Below, in pieces: positions 8,480 through 18,789 of a DNA stretch of 64,000 nt. Position numbers and translations under genes: made by a program. The stretch is from the NCBI GenBank assembly GCA_900167215.1, contig FUZS01000015.1:17412-81411 (forward strand), read 5' to 3'. The notes beneath the pieces were generated by a model, which saw only the letters and a program-made list of their open reading frames with translations, was not told where the DNA came from and did no database searches. The stretch's first letter is position 1. Each line of letters starts with the position of its first letter. The stretch comes from [Eubacterium] yurii. Its GTDB lineage: Bacteria > Bacillota > Clostridia > Peptostreptococcales > Filifactoraceae.

Positions 8480-11400
8480 TTGTTTGAATTAAATAACTTT
8501 GAGTCAATACAAATTGCACTTGCGTCTCCCGAGAAAATTTTAGAGTGGTCTAAGGGCGAGGTAAAAAAGCCGGAAACCATTAATTATAGAACATTAAAGC
8601 CTGAAAAAGACGGACTTTTTTGCGAAAAAATATTTGGACCGACAAAAGATTATGAATGTAATTGTGGAAAATATAGAAAAGATAAGCTTAAACACAGAGG
8701 AGTAATATGTGATAAATGTGGAGTTGAAGTAACCAGCTCTAAAGTAAGACGTGAGAGAATGGGACACATCAAGCTTGCAGCTCCTGTATCGCATATATGG
8801 TATTTCAAGGGAGTGCCTTCAAGGATGGGTATACTCCTTGATATATCGCCTAAAGAATTGGAAAAGGTGTTGTATTTTGCCTCATATATAGTGCTTGATG
8901 CAGGTGAAACAAACCTTTTGGAAAAACAGATACTGACAGAAAAAGAATATAAGGATGCTATCGAGACTTTCGGATACGGATCATTCAATGCAATGATGGG
9001 AGCTGAAGCAGTCAAAGTATTGCTTTCAAGGGTAGATTTGGATGCATTGTCGCAAGAACTTAAGGCAAAGTTCAAAGACTCTACAGGACAAAAGAGAATT
9101 AAACTTGTCAGAAGACTTGACATAGTTGAATCTTTTAGAAAATCAGGCAACAATCCTACTTGGATGATACTTGATGTAATTCCTGTTATACCTCCTGATT
9201 TGAGACCTATGGTACAACTTGACGGAGGAAGATTTGCAACATCTGACTTGAATGACCTATATAGAAGAGTAATCAACAGAAACAACAGATTGCAAAGACT
9301 TTTGGAATTAGGTGCACCTGACATAATAGTAAGAAATGAAAAAAGAATGTTGCAAGAGTCTGTAGATGCACTTATTGACAACGGCAGAAGGGGTAAACCT
9401 GTAGCCGGACCCGGTAACAGACCTTTGAAATCTCTCACTGACATGCTTAAGGGTAAACAAGGTAGATTTAGACAAAACTTGCTTGGAAAGAGGGTTGACT
9501 ACTCAGGACGTTCAGTTATAGTTGTAGGACCTACTCTTAAATTCAACCAGTGCGGTCTGCCTAAGAAAATGGCGCTTGAGCTTTTCAAACCTTTTGTGAT
9601 GAATGAACTTGTAAAAAGAGGCTTTGCACATAACGTAAAGGCTGCAAAGAAAAAAGTAGAGAAACTTGATAAAGAAGTATGGCCAATATTGGAAGATGTA
9701 ATCAAGGGTCATCCTGTAATGCTAAACCGTGCTCCGACTCTACACAGACTTGGTATTCAGGCCTTTGAGCCGGTATTGGTTGACGGAAAGGCTATAAAAC
9801 TGCATCCACTTGTTTGTACAGCATACAATGCCGACTTTGACGGTGACCAAATGGCTGTTCACGTTCCGCTTTCAGTGGAATCTCAATACGAATGCAGATC
9901 CTTGATGTTATCAACAAATAACATACTTGCCCCAAAAGATGGTCTTCCTATTACAACTCCTACTCAAGATATGATACTTGGAACTTACTACCTGACTCTT
10001 GATGAAGAGGGGGTAAAGGGAGAAGGAAGTGTATATAAAGATTTTGACGAGATGATACTTGCCTATGAAAATGGAGAGGTAAATCTTCACGCGAGAGTAA
10101 AGGTAAAGGTTAAGAAAAATCCTCAAGATGAGGGAAGACTTGTAGAAAGTACAGTTGGTAGATTTATATTCAACAACAGCATACCTCAGGACTTGGGATA
10201 TGTTGACAGAACTATAGATCCATACTCATTGGAAGTTGATTTTGTCCTTGACAAGAAGCAAATCGGTGTGGTAATAGATAAGTGCTATAGAAAACACGGA
10301 AATGAACTTACTTCTATAATGCTTGACAATATAAAAAATATGGGTTATAAATACTCTACAAAATCAGCTATTTCAGTTTCTGTTGCAGATATGGAAATTC
10401 CTGATGAGAAGTATGAATTGATAGAAAATACTGAAAAACTCATAGAAAAATACGAAAAGAATTTTAGGCGTGGTCTGATGTCTGACGAAGAAAGATATGA
10501 AAAAGTAATTGAAGCCTGGGCAAAGACAACTGATGATGTAACTAACGTCTTGATGGCAAAATTGGGACGCCTAAACAACATCAATATAATGGCTCAATCC
10601 GGTGCCAGAGGTTCGAAGAACCAAATTAAACAGCTTGCCGGTATGAGAGGTTTGATGGCGAATGCATCAGGTAAAACTGTCGAAATTCCGGTTAAATCAA
10701 ACTTCAGAGAAGGTCTTTCAGTATTGGAATACTTTACTTCATCACATGGTGCAAGAAAAGGTCTTGCCGATACAGCCCTTAGAACTGCAGACTCAGGATA
10801 CTTGACAAGAAGATTGGTTGACGTATCACAAGATGTAATAATAAATGAAGAAGACTGTGGAACTACTGACGGTATTGAAGTATCAGCATTTGTGGACGGT
10901 AGTGAAGAAATCGAAAAACTATATGACAGAATAGTGGGCAGATATGCTCTCTTGGATATTATAAATCCGCAAGACGACAGTATAGTGGTACAAGCCGGTG
11001 AGATGATAGTTGAACCTTTGGCAGAAAAAATTGTTGAACTTGGAATAGAAAAAGTTTGGATAAGAACTCCAATGGATTGCAAGTCAAAACAAGGTATATG
11101 TGCGAAATGCTATGGTAGAAACCTTGCGACAGGAAACAAAGCTCCTATAGGAGAATCTGTAGGTATAATAGCAGCTCAATCAATAGGGGAGCCGGGAACT
11201 CAGCTTACAATGAGAACCTTCCATACAGGTGGGGTTGCCGGTGGAGACATCACACAAGGTCTTCCGAGAGTTGAGGAGCTCTTCGAGGCGAGAAAGCCGA
11301 AGGGGCTCGCAGTAATTACGGAAGTTGCCGGGGTTGTTACTCTTGAAGAAGTGGGAAGAAAGAAAGAAGCTGTAGTAATTGACGATAATGGTTATGAGTA

Positions 11401-12067
11401 CAGATACATCATACCTTACGGCTCAATACTCAAGTTCAAGGACGGTCAAAGAGTGGAAGCCGGATATCCTCTTACACAAGGTTCAATCAATCCGCACGAT
11501 ATACTCAGAGTAAACGGCATACAAGGTGTGCAAAACTATATAGTAAAAGAAGTGCAAAGAGTTTACAGACTACAAGGGGTTGACATAAACGACAAGCACA
11601 TCGAAATAATAGTACGTCAGATGATGCAAAAAGCCAAGGTAGAAGAACCGGGGGATACTGAGTTACTTCCGGGCGGTATGATAGATATAAGAGAAATTGA
11701 AAGAATTAATGAACAGATGAGACTTGAAGGAAAGGAAGAAGCTCAGTATACAAGAATGCTTCAAGGTATTACAAAAGCGGCACTTTCTACGGACTCATTC
11801 CTGTCAGCTGCATCTTTCCAAGAAACTACAAAGGTGCTTACTGACGCAGCTATCAAAGGTAGCAAAGACTATTTGAGGGGACTCAAAGAAAATGTAATTA
11901 TAGGTAAGCTGATACCGGCAGGCTCGGTACTAAGAAGAAAGAAACAAAGACAGCAACAGGCAATTCAAAATGCCTTGCTTGAAGAAAGCTATATGAATTA
12001 CAACTTTGAAGAGTACGACCAAATGGAAGATCCTATTGAAATAGAAGATACAGATATGGATTTCTAA
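8480..12067 (+). CDS. rpoC: DNA-directed RNA polymerase subunit beta'
   Basis: The 1195-aa product has a TTG start with AAGGAGGG upstream, 21 nt after rpoB. The N-terminal zinc ribbon is present (C-N-C-G...CDKCGVEV), the catalytic NADFDGDQ loop lies at residues 450-457 with its three Mg-binding Asp, and the trigger-loop region [16 protein letters not shown] and second Cys cluster ([19 protein letters not shown]) follow. The C-terminal clamp ends in an acidic tail. It is co-transcribed with rpoB and closed by a strong hairpin terminator. Nothing is missing for function. Confidence 0.98.
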   Translation: MFELNNFESIQIALASPEKILEWSKGEVKKPETINYRTLKPEKDGLFCEKIFGPTKDYECNCGKYRKDKLKHRGVICDKCGVEVTSSKVRRERMGHIKLAAPVSHIWYFKGVPSRMGILLDISPKELEKVLYFASYIVLDAGETNLLEKQILTEKEYKDAIETFGYGSFNAMMGAEAVKVLLSRVDLDALSQELKAKFKDSTGQKRIKLVRRLDIVESFRKSGNNPTWMILDVIPVIPPDLRPMVQLDGGRFATSDLNDLYRRVINRNNRLQRLLELGAPDIIVRNEKRMLQESVDALIDNGRRGKPVAGPGNRPLKSLTDMLKGKQGRFRQNLLGKRVDYSGRSVIVVGPTLKFNQCGLPKKMALELFKPFVMNELVKRGFAHNVKAAKKKVEKLDKEVWPILEDVIKGHPVMLNRAPTLHRLGIQAFEPVLVDGKAIKLHPLVCTAYNADFDGDQMAVHVPLSVESQYECRSLMLSTNNILAPKDGLPITTPTQDMILGTYYLTLDEEGVKGEGSVYKDFDEMILAYENGEVNLHARVKVKVKKNPQDEGRLVESTVGRFIFNNSIPQDLGYVDRTIDPYSLEVDFVLDKKQIGVVIDKCYRKHGNELTSIMLDNIKNMGYKYSTKSAISVSVADMEIPDEKYELIENTEKLIEKYEKNFRRGLMSDEERYEKVIEAWAKTTDDVTNVLMAKLGRLNNINIMAQSGARGSKNQIKQLAGMRGLMANASGKTVEIPVKSNFREGLSVLEYFTSSHGARKGLADTALRTADSGYLTRRLVDVSQDVIINEEDCGTTDGIEVSAFVDGSEEIEKLYDRIVGRYALLDIINPQDDSIVVQAGEMIVEPLAEKIVELGIEKVWIRTPMDCKSKQGICAKCYGRNLATGNKAPIGESVGIIAAQSIGEPGTQLTMRTFHTGGVAGGDITQGLPRVEELFEARKPKGLAVITEVAGVVTLEEVGRKKEAVVIDDNGYEYRYIIPYGSILKFKDGQRVEAGYPLTQGSINPHDILRVNGIQGVQNYIVKEVQRVYRLQGVDINDKHIEIIVRQMMQKAKVEEPGDTELLPGGMIDIREIERINEQMRLEGKEEAQYTRMLQGITKAALSTDSFLSAASFQETTKVLTDAAIKGSKDYLRGLKENVIIGKLIPAGSVLRRKKQRQQQAIQNALLEESYMNYNFEEYDQMEDPIEIEDTDMDF

Positions 12068-12076
12068 GATAAGAGA

Positions 12077-12108
12077 CATCGGGAATATTGTCTTCCCGGT
12101 GTTTTTTT
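12077..12108 (+). terminator. Intrinsic terminator of rpoBC
   Basis: CATCGGGAA / TTCCCGGTG stem (9 bp, one G-U) with a 7-nt loop, followed by seven T. Confidence 0.9.
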
Positions 12109-12114
12109 ATGTCT

Positions 12115-12271
12115 TATACTAATCTCCATTTATAATGCCAAGATTACTATTTTATACTAAAAATCTATTAAAAAGCCTTATAATTGTATTACAAGTAAAA
12201 TTGCTAATAATTTATAAACTGTAATGTCATTAGTCATAAATGCCTGGCATTATTAATAGAGTTTAGTATTA
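12115..12271. repeat. Nested MITE-like repeats (family A)
   Basis: 12115-12153 matches the left ~40 bp of the dispersed family (TATACTAATCTCCATTTATA...). At about 12153 it switches to a second, inverted copy (TACTAAAAATCTATTAAAAAGCC...) that runs to TTTAGTATTA at ~12271. This reads as one copy inserted into another. Other copies are at 20546, 31200, 31318, 41585 and 51546. Confidence 0.6.
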
Positions 12272-12332
12272 GTTTAAATATTTTAAGAAACAAAATTGTA
12301 ATAAAAAAGAAATATACAATTTTCAAAATAAG

Positions 12333-12341
12333 TGGTATAAT
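12333..12341 (+). promoter_or_regulatory. Extended -10 promoter element
   Basis: TGGTATAAT, 75 bp upstream of the secreted-protein gene at 12416. A weak -35 (TATACA, 12313-12318) lies 17 bp upstream. Confidence 0.5.
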
Positions 12342-12415
12342 TTTACTAAATAAGTAAGTGTTTGTTTAAATTTTGAAATTATAAAATGTTTAATATTTAA
12401 GAGAGGGGGTTAGTT

Positions 12416-12853
12416 GTGAAGAAGATATTGTTTTTGGCAATGATGATTGCTTTGTTTATATTACCTGTAGTGGGCTTTGCCGACAATACAGCTAAGAATG
12501 AAGTAAAATTGGATGACTTTGAAATAACTACTCCCGAAAAAGAAGAAAGCCTTGTTACTACTGACAGTATGGTGTTAACGGGAATAGGAAAGGAATTTGA
12601 CAGCATAAATATTGATGTTTATTCTGTAAAGAAAAATAAGAATAAAGAAATTAAAGTATTGACAGAAAGCTATGAGTTTGAAGTGGATTCCTTGAAGGTT
12701 TTTGCTCAAGATTTACAGCTGAAGGAAGGACTTAATTATATAACTGTTTTAGTAAACAGAGATTCAAAAAAATACAGTTTTACAAAGAAGGTTATTTTTG
12801 ATAAAAAGTTGAATTTTATTAAGACACTTGATTATACAAAAAATAAAAAGTAG
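12416..12853 (+). CDS. Secreted protein with one Ig-like domain, upstream of yycHI
   Basis: The GTG start follows GAGAGGGGG. Residues 1-22 form a signal peptide (KKILF, then a hydrophobic core ending VVGFADN), so the product is exported; no lipobox Cys is seen. The remaining ~120 residues read as a beta-sandwich: TPEKEESLVTTDSMVLTGIG is typical of bacterial Ig-like modules in which an S-L-x-x-T-D pair begins a strand, and it ends LNYITVLVNRDSKKYSFTKKVIF. The stop lies 11 nt before the YycH-like gene, so it is probably in the same transcript. The function is unknown; an envelope-stress or wall-sensing role is only suggested by the neighbours. Confidence 0.65.
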   Translation: MKKILFLAMMIALFILPVVGFADNTAKNEVKLDDFEITTPEKEESLVTTDSMVLTGIGKEFDSINIDVYSVKKNKNKEIKVLTESYEFEVDSLKVFAQDLQLKEGLNYITVLVNRDSKKYSFTKKVIFDKKLNFIKTLDYTKNKK

Positions 12854-12864
12854 AGATTTGCAAT

Positions 12865-14193
12865 ATGATAAAAAATATTGAGAAGATTAAAACTATTGTG
12901 CTATGGTTTCTGTTTATCAGTTCCATAGCACTTGTTATAATAAGATATAATTTAATAAGTTTTGAGCAGATATCAGGAGAATCAAGATTTTACAATGATG
13001 GCGCTTTTGAGTATGTAATAATTCCTAAGCATATCAGCATAAGATTCGGTCAATATGATATGACTGAGATTTTGCTTGAAAAAAGTACCTACTATGATGA
13101 GATAAAGCAAAGTATTGCTATATCACTTAGACAAAATGAAGGTATAAAAAAAATAGAGAAAAACCAATATGATGAGGCTAAGACATATGATAATGTCCTA
13201 CTGGAGTTTGGCAACATACCTTCTATCTATATTGAAAAGTCTGTTAGAATGAAAAATTCGCTGATGTCAAATTTGGGATATATATCTGAAATATGTTTAA
13301 TGCTTGGAAAAAATGAGATTTATATCAAGAGTAGTGACACTTATTACAAGATTACAACTAAAAATAAGATTTCATTAAATAGAGTAAATCTTTTGGAAAA
13401 TACTGCATATGAAAAGTATTATCCTAAGTTTGAAAATATGAACTCAAATTTTATACTCCTTCCTCTATCATTTAATAAAACTCTTAAAAATATTGGAACT
13501 ATGCCAATTTTAGAGGAGCATGCAATAAATAGTATTGCCAAGAATATTCTGGGGGACAGGTTTGACTTTTCGTCATCGATAATACAAAAAAATGGAGTAT
13601 ATTTTTATAGTTATAACAATGGACAAGAGATACTTAAGATAAGTAAAAACGGATATTTGGAATATAAAAAGGAGTCTGTTGAACATGTTCAGGATGATAT
13701 AGAAAAATCAACAAAAGCAATGCTGGCTTTCCTTCATCAGATAGGTGTAGATTACAAGAGTATCACGATAGATTCTGTAAAAAAAGTTGAGACCGGCTCA
13801 AAAAAGCTTTATAAATTCGTCATAAAACATCAAAAAGATGGAGTGAGAGTTGAGATGTTACCAAAGTCAAATGATATGGTAATAACTGTAATAGGTGACA
13901 ATGTATTGTCTGCCAATATAATGCTTAGAAATGTTGGAGATTATATAGGAATGGATAATGCTGTATCTGATCCTTCCAAAGCTTTAGATTCTAAGATAGA
14001 ATATATAAAAAAGACTATGAATATAAATGATGTGGCTCTGATTATTTCTCAAATAAAAGATATTTCTCTGATATATGTGAAAAGTCAGGATGAGGAAGCA
14101 CTTCCCACTTGGAAATATGAAATAGGTGACTATGTATTTTTTATTAATGCGATAAATGGAGATATAGAAAGTTATGCAATGGGGAAAATCTAA
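12865..14193 (+). CDS. YycH-like membrane-anchored regulatory protein
   Basis: The 442-aa product has one N-terminal transmembrane helix (residues ~10-28, IVLWFLFISSIALVIIRY) and a large extracytoplasmic part, the architecture of YycH. In Bacilli, YycH and YycI bind the WalK sensor kinase and modulate the WalRK system. The gene overlaps the next, YycI-like, gene by 20 nt, as a YycH-YycI pair would. Sequence similarity to characterised YycH is weak by eye, so the call rests on topology, length and the partner. walR, walK and walJ are not present here, which is unusual. The start is weak, without a good ribosome binding site. Confidence 0.6.
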   Translation: MIKNIEKIKTIVLWFLFISSIALVIIRYNLISFEQISGESRFYNDGAFEYVIIPKHISIRFGQYDMTEILLEKSTYYDEIKQSIAISLRQNEGIKKIEKNQYDEAKTYDNVLLEFGNIPSIYIEKSVRMKNSLMSNLGYISEICLMLGKNEIYIKSSDTYYKITTKNKISLNRVNLLENTAYEKYYPKFENMNSNFILLPLSFNKTLKNIGTMPILEEHAINSIAKNILGDRFDFSSSIIQKNGVYFYSYNNGQEILKISKNGYLEYKKESVEHVQDDIEKSTKAMLAFLHQIGVDYKSITIDSVKKVETGSKKLYKFVIKHQKDGVRVEMLPKSNDMVITVIGDNVLSANIMLRNVGDYIGMDNAVSDPSKALDSKIEYIKKTMNINDVALIISQIKDISLIYVKSQDEEALPTWKYEIGDYVFFINAINGDIESYAMGKI

Positions 14194-14950
14194 GACATAT
14201 ATAATAATCGCTTTTATCGTGGTAAATATTGTCTTGCTTATGAGTATATTTAAGGAAAAAACACAGTATAATTATGACTTTACTAAGAAAAATCTCAACA
14301 ATCTCAAGACATTGTTGGAATCAAAGAATATAAGATATGATATGAAACTTGATACCAACACATCAGCTGTACACCCTATAAGTATACTCTACGCCAGACC
14401 TAAAGACAAAATATATAAAAAAATAAACGATAAATATTCTGATAGAATAAATGTAATAGATGATGTCTATGTTGATATAAATATAAATAAGAAAATTTCA
14501 AATAAGGATGAGCTCTCTGATTTTGCTGAGAACTTTATAAAAGATAATTTCAATGAAAAAAAATATATATTGAAAGAAAGTTTAGAGCAGGGAGAAAATA
14601 TTATGATAACCTATGAAGAACAGTATAAAGGTGTTCGTATAGAGCAAGGTTATATAAAATTTATCTATTCTCTTGACAATAATATAAATATAAGTATTCT
14701 CAAGATAAAAGAAATTGATGAGATGGATGCCGCTATGAATGTGATGTCAAATTCTCAGGCACTTTCAAAAATGATACCCCAACTCAAAAAAGGTGATAAG
14801 ATAATATCAATGGACAAGTGCTATAACTTTATCGAAGAAGATAATATCAGCAATACAGATAAGCGTGAGGTCATAAGGCTGCTGCCTTTTTATAGGGCAA
14901 AGTTGCAAAACGGTAATTTTATATATGTAGGAGCCGTAAAAGACAAATAA
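14174..14950 (+). CDS. YycI-like WalK-associated regulatory protein
   Basis: The N-terminus MQWGKSKTYIIIAFIVVNIVLL is a close match to the YycI pattern (M-D-W-x-K-x-K, then a single membrane helix). The remaining ~230 residues are extracytoplasmic and include a YycI-type C-terminal region with RLLPFYRAKLQNG. Length 258 aa is normal. It starts inside the end of the YycH-like gene (20-nt overlap), implying coupling. The usual walRK neighbours are missing; a bidirectional terminator separates it from queA on the other strand. Confidence 0.7.
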   Translation: MQWGKSKTYIIIAFIVVNIVLLMSIFKEKTQYNYDFTKKNLNNLKTLLESKNIRYDMKLDTNTSAVHPISILYARPKDKIYKKINDKYSDRINVIDDVYVDININKKISNKDELSDFAENFIKDNFNEKKYILKESLEQGENIMITYEEQYKGVRIEQGYIKFIYSLDNNINISILKIKEIDEMDAAMNVMSNSQALSKMIPQLKKGDKIISMDKCYNFIEEDNISNTDKREVIRLLPFYRAKLQNGNFIYVGAVKDK

Positions 14951-14987
14951 AAAAACAACTGCCAATTTTTCAGGTAGTTGTTTTTTT
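14951..14987. terminator. Bidirectional terminator between yycI-like gene and queA
   Basis: A-rich arm, ACAACTGCC / GGTAGTTGT stem, then seven T. It works in both directions for these convergent genes. Confidence 0.85.
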
Positions 14988-15015
14988 AGATTACAGTAGC
15001 TTTAGTAATTAGCTT

Positions 15016-16050
15016 TTATAAGTCTTTATCTATAAACATAGAATCACCAAAGCTGAAAAATCTATATTCATTTTTAATAGCTTCGTTATATGCTGAAAAT
15101 ACCTTGTCTTTACCAGCAAAGGCACTTATCATCATAATCAAAGTGGATTGCGGAAGATGAAAATTAGTAATTATTGAATCTACAAATTTGAAGTCATAAG
15201 GCGGATAGATAAATATGCTTGTGTCATCTTCAAGTTTTTCCAAGATATTATCTGCATTTACCGCAGATTCTAAAGTACGTACTGTAGTAGTACCTACAGC
15301 TATTATTTTTCTTCCTTCTTTCTTAGCTTTATTTAGTCTTTGGGCAGTAGCTTCATCTATTACATAGTGTTCACTATGCATTACATGCTCTGTTACCTCC
15401 TCAACCTTTACAGGTCGAAATGTTCCAAGACCTACATGCAAAGTAAGGTATTCTATTTGCACAGCTTTTTCTTCAAGAGCGTTGATAAGCTCCTTGGTAA
15501 AGTGAAGTCCGGCAGTTGGTGCCGCAGATGAACCGTTAATTTTAGAGTATATGGTTTGATATCTTTCCTTATCCTGCAATTTTTCCTTGATATATGGTGG
15601 TAGTGGCATAAAGCCTATCTGAGAGATTATGTCTTCAAATACTCCATCATATGAAAATTCCACATCTCTTATACCTTCATCATACTCTTCAAGCACAGTC
15701 ATCAAGAGCAAATCTTCTCCAAAGCTCACTACTGTGTCTTTTTTTAACCTTTTTGCAGGTTTTACAAGTACCTGCCATTTTTTTAGTGAGTATCGTCTAA
15801 GCAGTAATATCTCTACATGAGCACCTGTGTCTTTTTTTACACCATAGAGTCTTGCAGGCAGTACCCTTGTGTTGTTAAATACAAGTACATCATCCTTATT
15901 TATATAATTTATTATATTTTTAAATATCTCGTGTTTGGTGTTACCGCTATTCTTATTTAACAGGAGGAGCTTAGAAGATGACCTGTCTTTAAGAGGAGTC
16001 TGAGCAATAAGACGCTCCGGTAAATCATAAAAAAATTCTTCAGTTTTCAT
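15016..16050 (-). CDS. queA: S-adenosylmethionine:tRNA ribosyltransferase-isomerase (QueA)
   Basis: QueA makes epoxyqueuosine in the wobble base of GUN tRNAs by transferring and isomerising the ribosyl group of SAM. The 344-aa length is standard. Landmarks are FYDLPERLIAQTPLKDRSSSKLL at the N-terminus, DVLVFNNTRVLPARLYG, the GSSAAPTAGLHFT core, HVGLGTFRPV, and FITNFHLP-type TNFHLPQSTLIMMISAFAG near the end. The ATG follows AAGGA. It is the last gene of the ruvB-spoIID-queA set; tgt, often next, is not here. Confidence 0.97.
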   Translation of the reverse strand: MKTEEFFYDLPERLIAQTPLKDRSSSKLLLLNKNSGNTKHEIFKNIINYINKDDVLVFNNTRVLPARLYGVKKDTGAHVEILLLRRYSLKKWQVLVKPAKRLKKDTVVSFGEDLLLMTVLEEYDEGIRDVEFSYDGVFEDIISQIGFMPLPPYIKEKLQDKERYQTIYSKINGSSAAPTAGLHFTKELINALEEKAVQIEYLTLHVGLGTFRPVKVEEVTEHVMHSEHYVIDEATAQRLNKAKKEGRKIIAVGTTTVRTLESAVNADNILEKLEDDTSIFIYPPYDFKFVDSIITNFHLPQSTLIMMISAFAGKDKVFSAYNEAIKNEYRFFSFGDSMFIDKDL

Positions 16051-16065
16051 AAAAATCCTTATTTA

Positions 16066-17355
16066 TTATATTTGCCCAAGGCTTATGTTCGGATAGTAAA
16101 ACAACAATATGCTCTTATAATTGTAGCCTGAATCAGCCATAGTCTTTGCACCATATTGACTCATACCTACTCCATGACCGTATCCGTTGCCTGTAAAGAT
16201 ATAGGTATTATTGTAAGTAGCACTTACTCTAAAATAGAGACTCTTAAGTCTTGAATAGCCAAGTGAGGCTCTGATATTATCCTTAGAATAAGTTACACTT
16301 GATTTGTCACCCAGAAAAGTAATCTTTAGTATATATCCGTTTGGAGAAACTTCATCCAATCTTATTCCAACTAATTTTCCAATATTCTTTCCCCTTGCTC
16401 TCATCAAGTTTTCTATTTCAGTGCCTGTCATAGAAAATGTCCAGTTTTGATATGGATTGTTCACAGAATAAGGATCGTTTTGTGCTACAAGATAAGGGAT
16501 GTTTCCTCCCCATACATTAGTTGAGCTCTCAGTTTTACCACCTGAGCTTGCGTTGTAGATTAGTTGAGCTATTTTTCCATTGTAGTATCCTACTATTCCC
16601 TTTGTCTGTGCTACAGCTTGGTTTGACCTTTCATTTTCCGTATCATATCCGCCATAGACCTGAGATCTGGTATCTGGAGTAAGATTAAATCCATATGGTG
16701 TGAATTTTGAATAATTGCTGTATGCAAAGCTCCTTGCAGCAACAGCTTGTGCTTTAAGAGCTTCTATATTCCATGATGGACTCATTTCATTAGGTATAAC
16801 GCCCATGAGGTATTCTTCGACATTAAGATAGTTTACAACAGTAATAGAAGAAGTATTTTTTAAAAATTTCAGTCCGCCACGGTATCTTTTTCCAAAAATA
16901 CTAACAGGAGAAAAATCTGCAGAAGTAAAAAATATATTTCCGCTTCCAGAAGTAGCAAATATCACCTTTCCTTTATTATCTGATATTATTATTGCTTTTG
17001 AAATCTTAGTTCCGCCTTTTGCCTTAGTGCTGGCAGACCTAAATACAGCAAGATCATCTGAATAAGGAAAGTCAGATTCGTCTTTTTTTATGCCTTCTTG
17101 TGAGATACTTTGATAGATTTCATTTGTTACATAGATATCTGCAAGTTTCACATTGTAATTGGAACCTGATTTTAACATTATATTTGCTACATCATTTGAC
17201 ACTACAAGTCCGCTAGTGTTAAAGTCGGCACTTGAAACAGCAGAGCTACCAAATCTTAGTCCTATTCCTATTTTTTCCGGCATTGCGGCATTACTTACAT
17301 TAGAAAGCAAAATTATGAAAACAAAAGCAGTAATGAAAATTTTAATTTTTTTCAT
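16066..17355 (-). CDS. SpoIID/LytB-domain secreted protein
   Basis: The 429-aa product carries an N-terminal signal peptide (KKIKIFITAFVFIILLSNVSNA). Its C-terminal half is a SpoIID domain: NYLNVEEYLMGVIPNEMSPSW, EALKAQAVAARSFA with the catalytic-region Glu, SQVYGG, YNASSGGKTESSTNVWGG, and GYGHGVGMSQYGA. SpoIID is the peptidoglycan lytic enzyme of engulfment, but many Clostridia have vegetative SpoIID/LytB amidase-enhancer homologues, so a sporulation role is not proven. A SpoIID-type gene between ruvB and queA is a familiar Clostridia order. Spacing to queA is 15 nt. Confidence 0.9.
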   Translation of the reverse strand: MKKIKIFITAFVFIILLSNVSNAAMPEKIGIGLRFGSSAVSSADFNTSGLVVSNDVANIMLKSGSNYNVKLADIYVTNEIYQSISQEGIKKDESDFPYSDDLAVFRSASTKAKGGTKISKAIIISDNKGKVIFATSGSGNIFFTSADFSPVSIFGKRYRGGLKFLKNTSSITVVNYLNVEEYLMGVIPNEMSPSWNIEALKAQAVAARSFAYSNYSKFTPYGFNLTPDTRSQVYGGYDTENERSNQAVAQTKGIVGYYNGKIAQLIYNASSGGKTESSTNVWGGNIPYLVAQNDPYSVNNPYQNWTFSMTGTEIENLMRARGKNIGKLVGIRLDEVSPNGYILKITFLGDKSSVTYSKDNIRASLGYSRLKSLYFRVSATYNNTYIFTGNGYGHGVGMSQYGAKTMADSGYNYKSILLFYYPNISLGQI

Positions 17356-17371
17356 AAAATCTCGTCCTTTT

Positions 17372-18376
17372 TTATTTTTTTTCTATTCCAAAATGAGAGT
17401 AGACAGTATCCGATACTATTCTACCTCTTGGAGTTCTTATTAAAAATCCGTTTTGTATCAAAAACGGCTCGCATACATCTTCGATTGTTTCCTTATCTTC
17501 TCCTACTGCTGCAGATATAGTATCTATTCCAACAGGACCGCCATCAAAATTTTTTATCATGGTCTTAAGTATTCTTGTATCCAAAGAATCCAAGCCCAAT
17601 GAGTCAATGCCCAGCATTAAAAGAGCCTTGTCAGCTATTTCGTTTGTGATTACTCCGTCACCTAATACCTGAGCATAGTCTCTTACTCTTTTGAGCATTC
17701 TGTTGGCAATTCTTGGTGTACCTCTTGAGCGCTTTGCTATTTCGATAGCAGCGTCTTTTTTAATTGGAATGTTCAGTATATTTGCTGATCTTAGGATTAT
17801 TTTTAAAAGATCTTCAGTGTCATAAAGTTCAAGATTCAAAATTATTCCGAACCTATCTCTAAGAGGTGATGTCAACATACCTGTCCTTGTAGTAGCACCT
17901 ATTAAGGTAAACTTAGGTATATCAAGCCTTATAGATCTTGCAGACGGACCTTTTCCAATAATTATATCTATACAATAATCTTCCATTGCAGGATAAAGAA
18001 CTTCTTCAACAGAGCGATTGACTCTGTGAATCTCATCAATGAAAAGCACATCTCCTTCTTGAAGATTTGTAAGGAGTGCAGCAAGGTCTCCTGCTCTTTC
18101 TATTGCTGGACCTGAGGTAATTTTAATATTGGAGTTCATCTCGTTGGCAATTATATGAGAAAGTGTAGTTTTACCAAGTCCTGGAGGTCCATACAAAAGT
18201 ACATGGTCGAGTGATTCATTTCTGCTTTTTGAAGCCTTTATAAATATATCAAGTTGGTCAACAGCTTTTTTTTGACCTATATATTCACTTAGAGTCTTGG
18301 GGCGTAAGTCGGTTTCGCCCTCATCCTCCTTTTTATAGGCAGTATTTATAATTCTGTCTTCTATAGTTTCAATCAT
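17372..18376 (-). CDS. ruvB: Holliday junction branch-migration ATPase RuvB
   Basis: The 334-aa AAA+ protein has Walker [10 protein letters not shown], Walker B FIDEIHR, sensor region [18 protein letters not shown] with the arginine finger, and the C-terminal winged helix ([16 protein letters not shown], then FLIRTPRGR). It drives branch migration with RuvA. The ATG has AAGGA 7 nt upstream. ruvA and ruvC, the usual operon partners, are not upstream; a 413-bp non-coding region precedes the gene, so it may have its own promoter there. Confidence 0.97.
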   Translation of the reverse strand: MIETIEDRIINTAYKKEDEGETDLRPKTLSEYIGQKKAVDQLDIFIKASKSRNESLDHVLLYGPPGLGKTTLSHIIANEMNSNIKITSGPAIERAGDLAALLTNLQEGDVLFIDEIHRVNRSVEEVLYPAMEDYCIDIIIGKGPSARSIRLDIPKFTLIGATTRTGMLTSPLRDRFGIILNLELYDTEDLLKIILRSANILNIPIKKDAAIEIAKRSRGTPRIANRMLKRVRDYAQVLGDGVITNEIADKALLMLGIDSLGLDSLDTRILKTMIKNFDGGPVGIDTISAAVGEDKETIEDVCEPFLIQNGFLIRTPRGRIVSDTVYSHFGIEKK

Positions 18377-18789
18377 AGGTTAATCCTTAAAAAAAATAAA
18401 ATACATGACTGTTAAATATCTGGGTAAAAATATAATAAAATTAAGATTGAATTTTAGCAAATTTTGAAAAGCCTTGAAAAATTGTTTAAATATTCCATAA
18501 TTTATAATAGCTTTCAAAAAATAAAGAAATCATCTTAAATCATAGTCATAGTGATAATCAGTTTTTTTACAATCTTATCAAGCAGATATAATGATAAAAT
18601 TGACTCTGTAATTTTATCATACATTAATAAAATTTTCAACGCAATGCCTTATTTTGTAACTATAGAGTAATTTTTATTTTCAGTTATTATAATATTGTGA
18701 TATAATAATTAAGTATTAAAATATAAAACTTAGGTTTACAAGTATTTCAATATAGGATTACTATATTTATTTGGAGGGGCTATATTTTT
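18377..18789. other. Divergent intergenic region between ruvB and the lipoprotein cluster
   Basis: AT-rich with no ORF. It contains a perfect 11-bp inverted repeat (18591-18601 / 18610-18620, ATGATAAAATT) with an 8-nt loop and no T-run, a possible operator. An extended -10 (TGATATAAT, 18708-18716) faces the lipoprotein genes. Confidence 0.5.
18708..18716 (+). promoter_or_regulatory. Extended -10 element upstream of lipoprotein gene 1
   Basis: TGATATAAT, 74 bp before the start codon; no good -35 is visible. Confidence 0.45.

Noticed and set aside
8650..9444. 264-codon open frame on the minus strand opposite rpoC
   Set aside because: It is antisense to a highly conserved part of rpoC, has a Ser/Leu-rich composition typical of shadow frames and no ribosome binding site.
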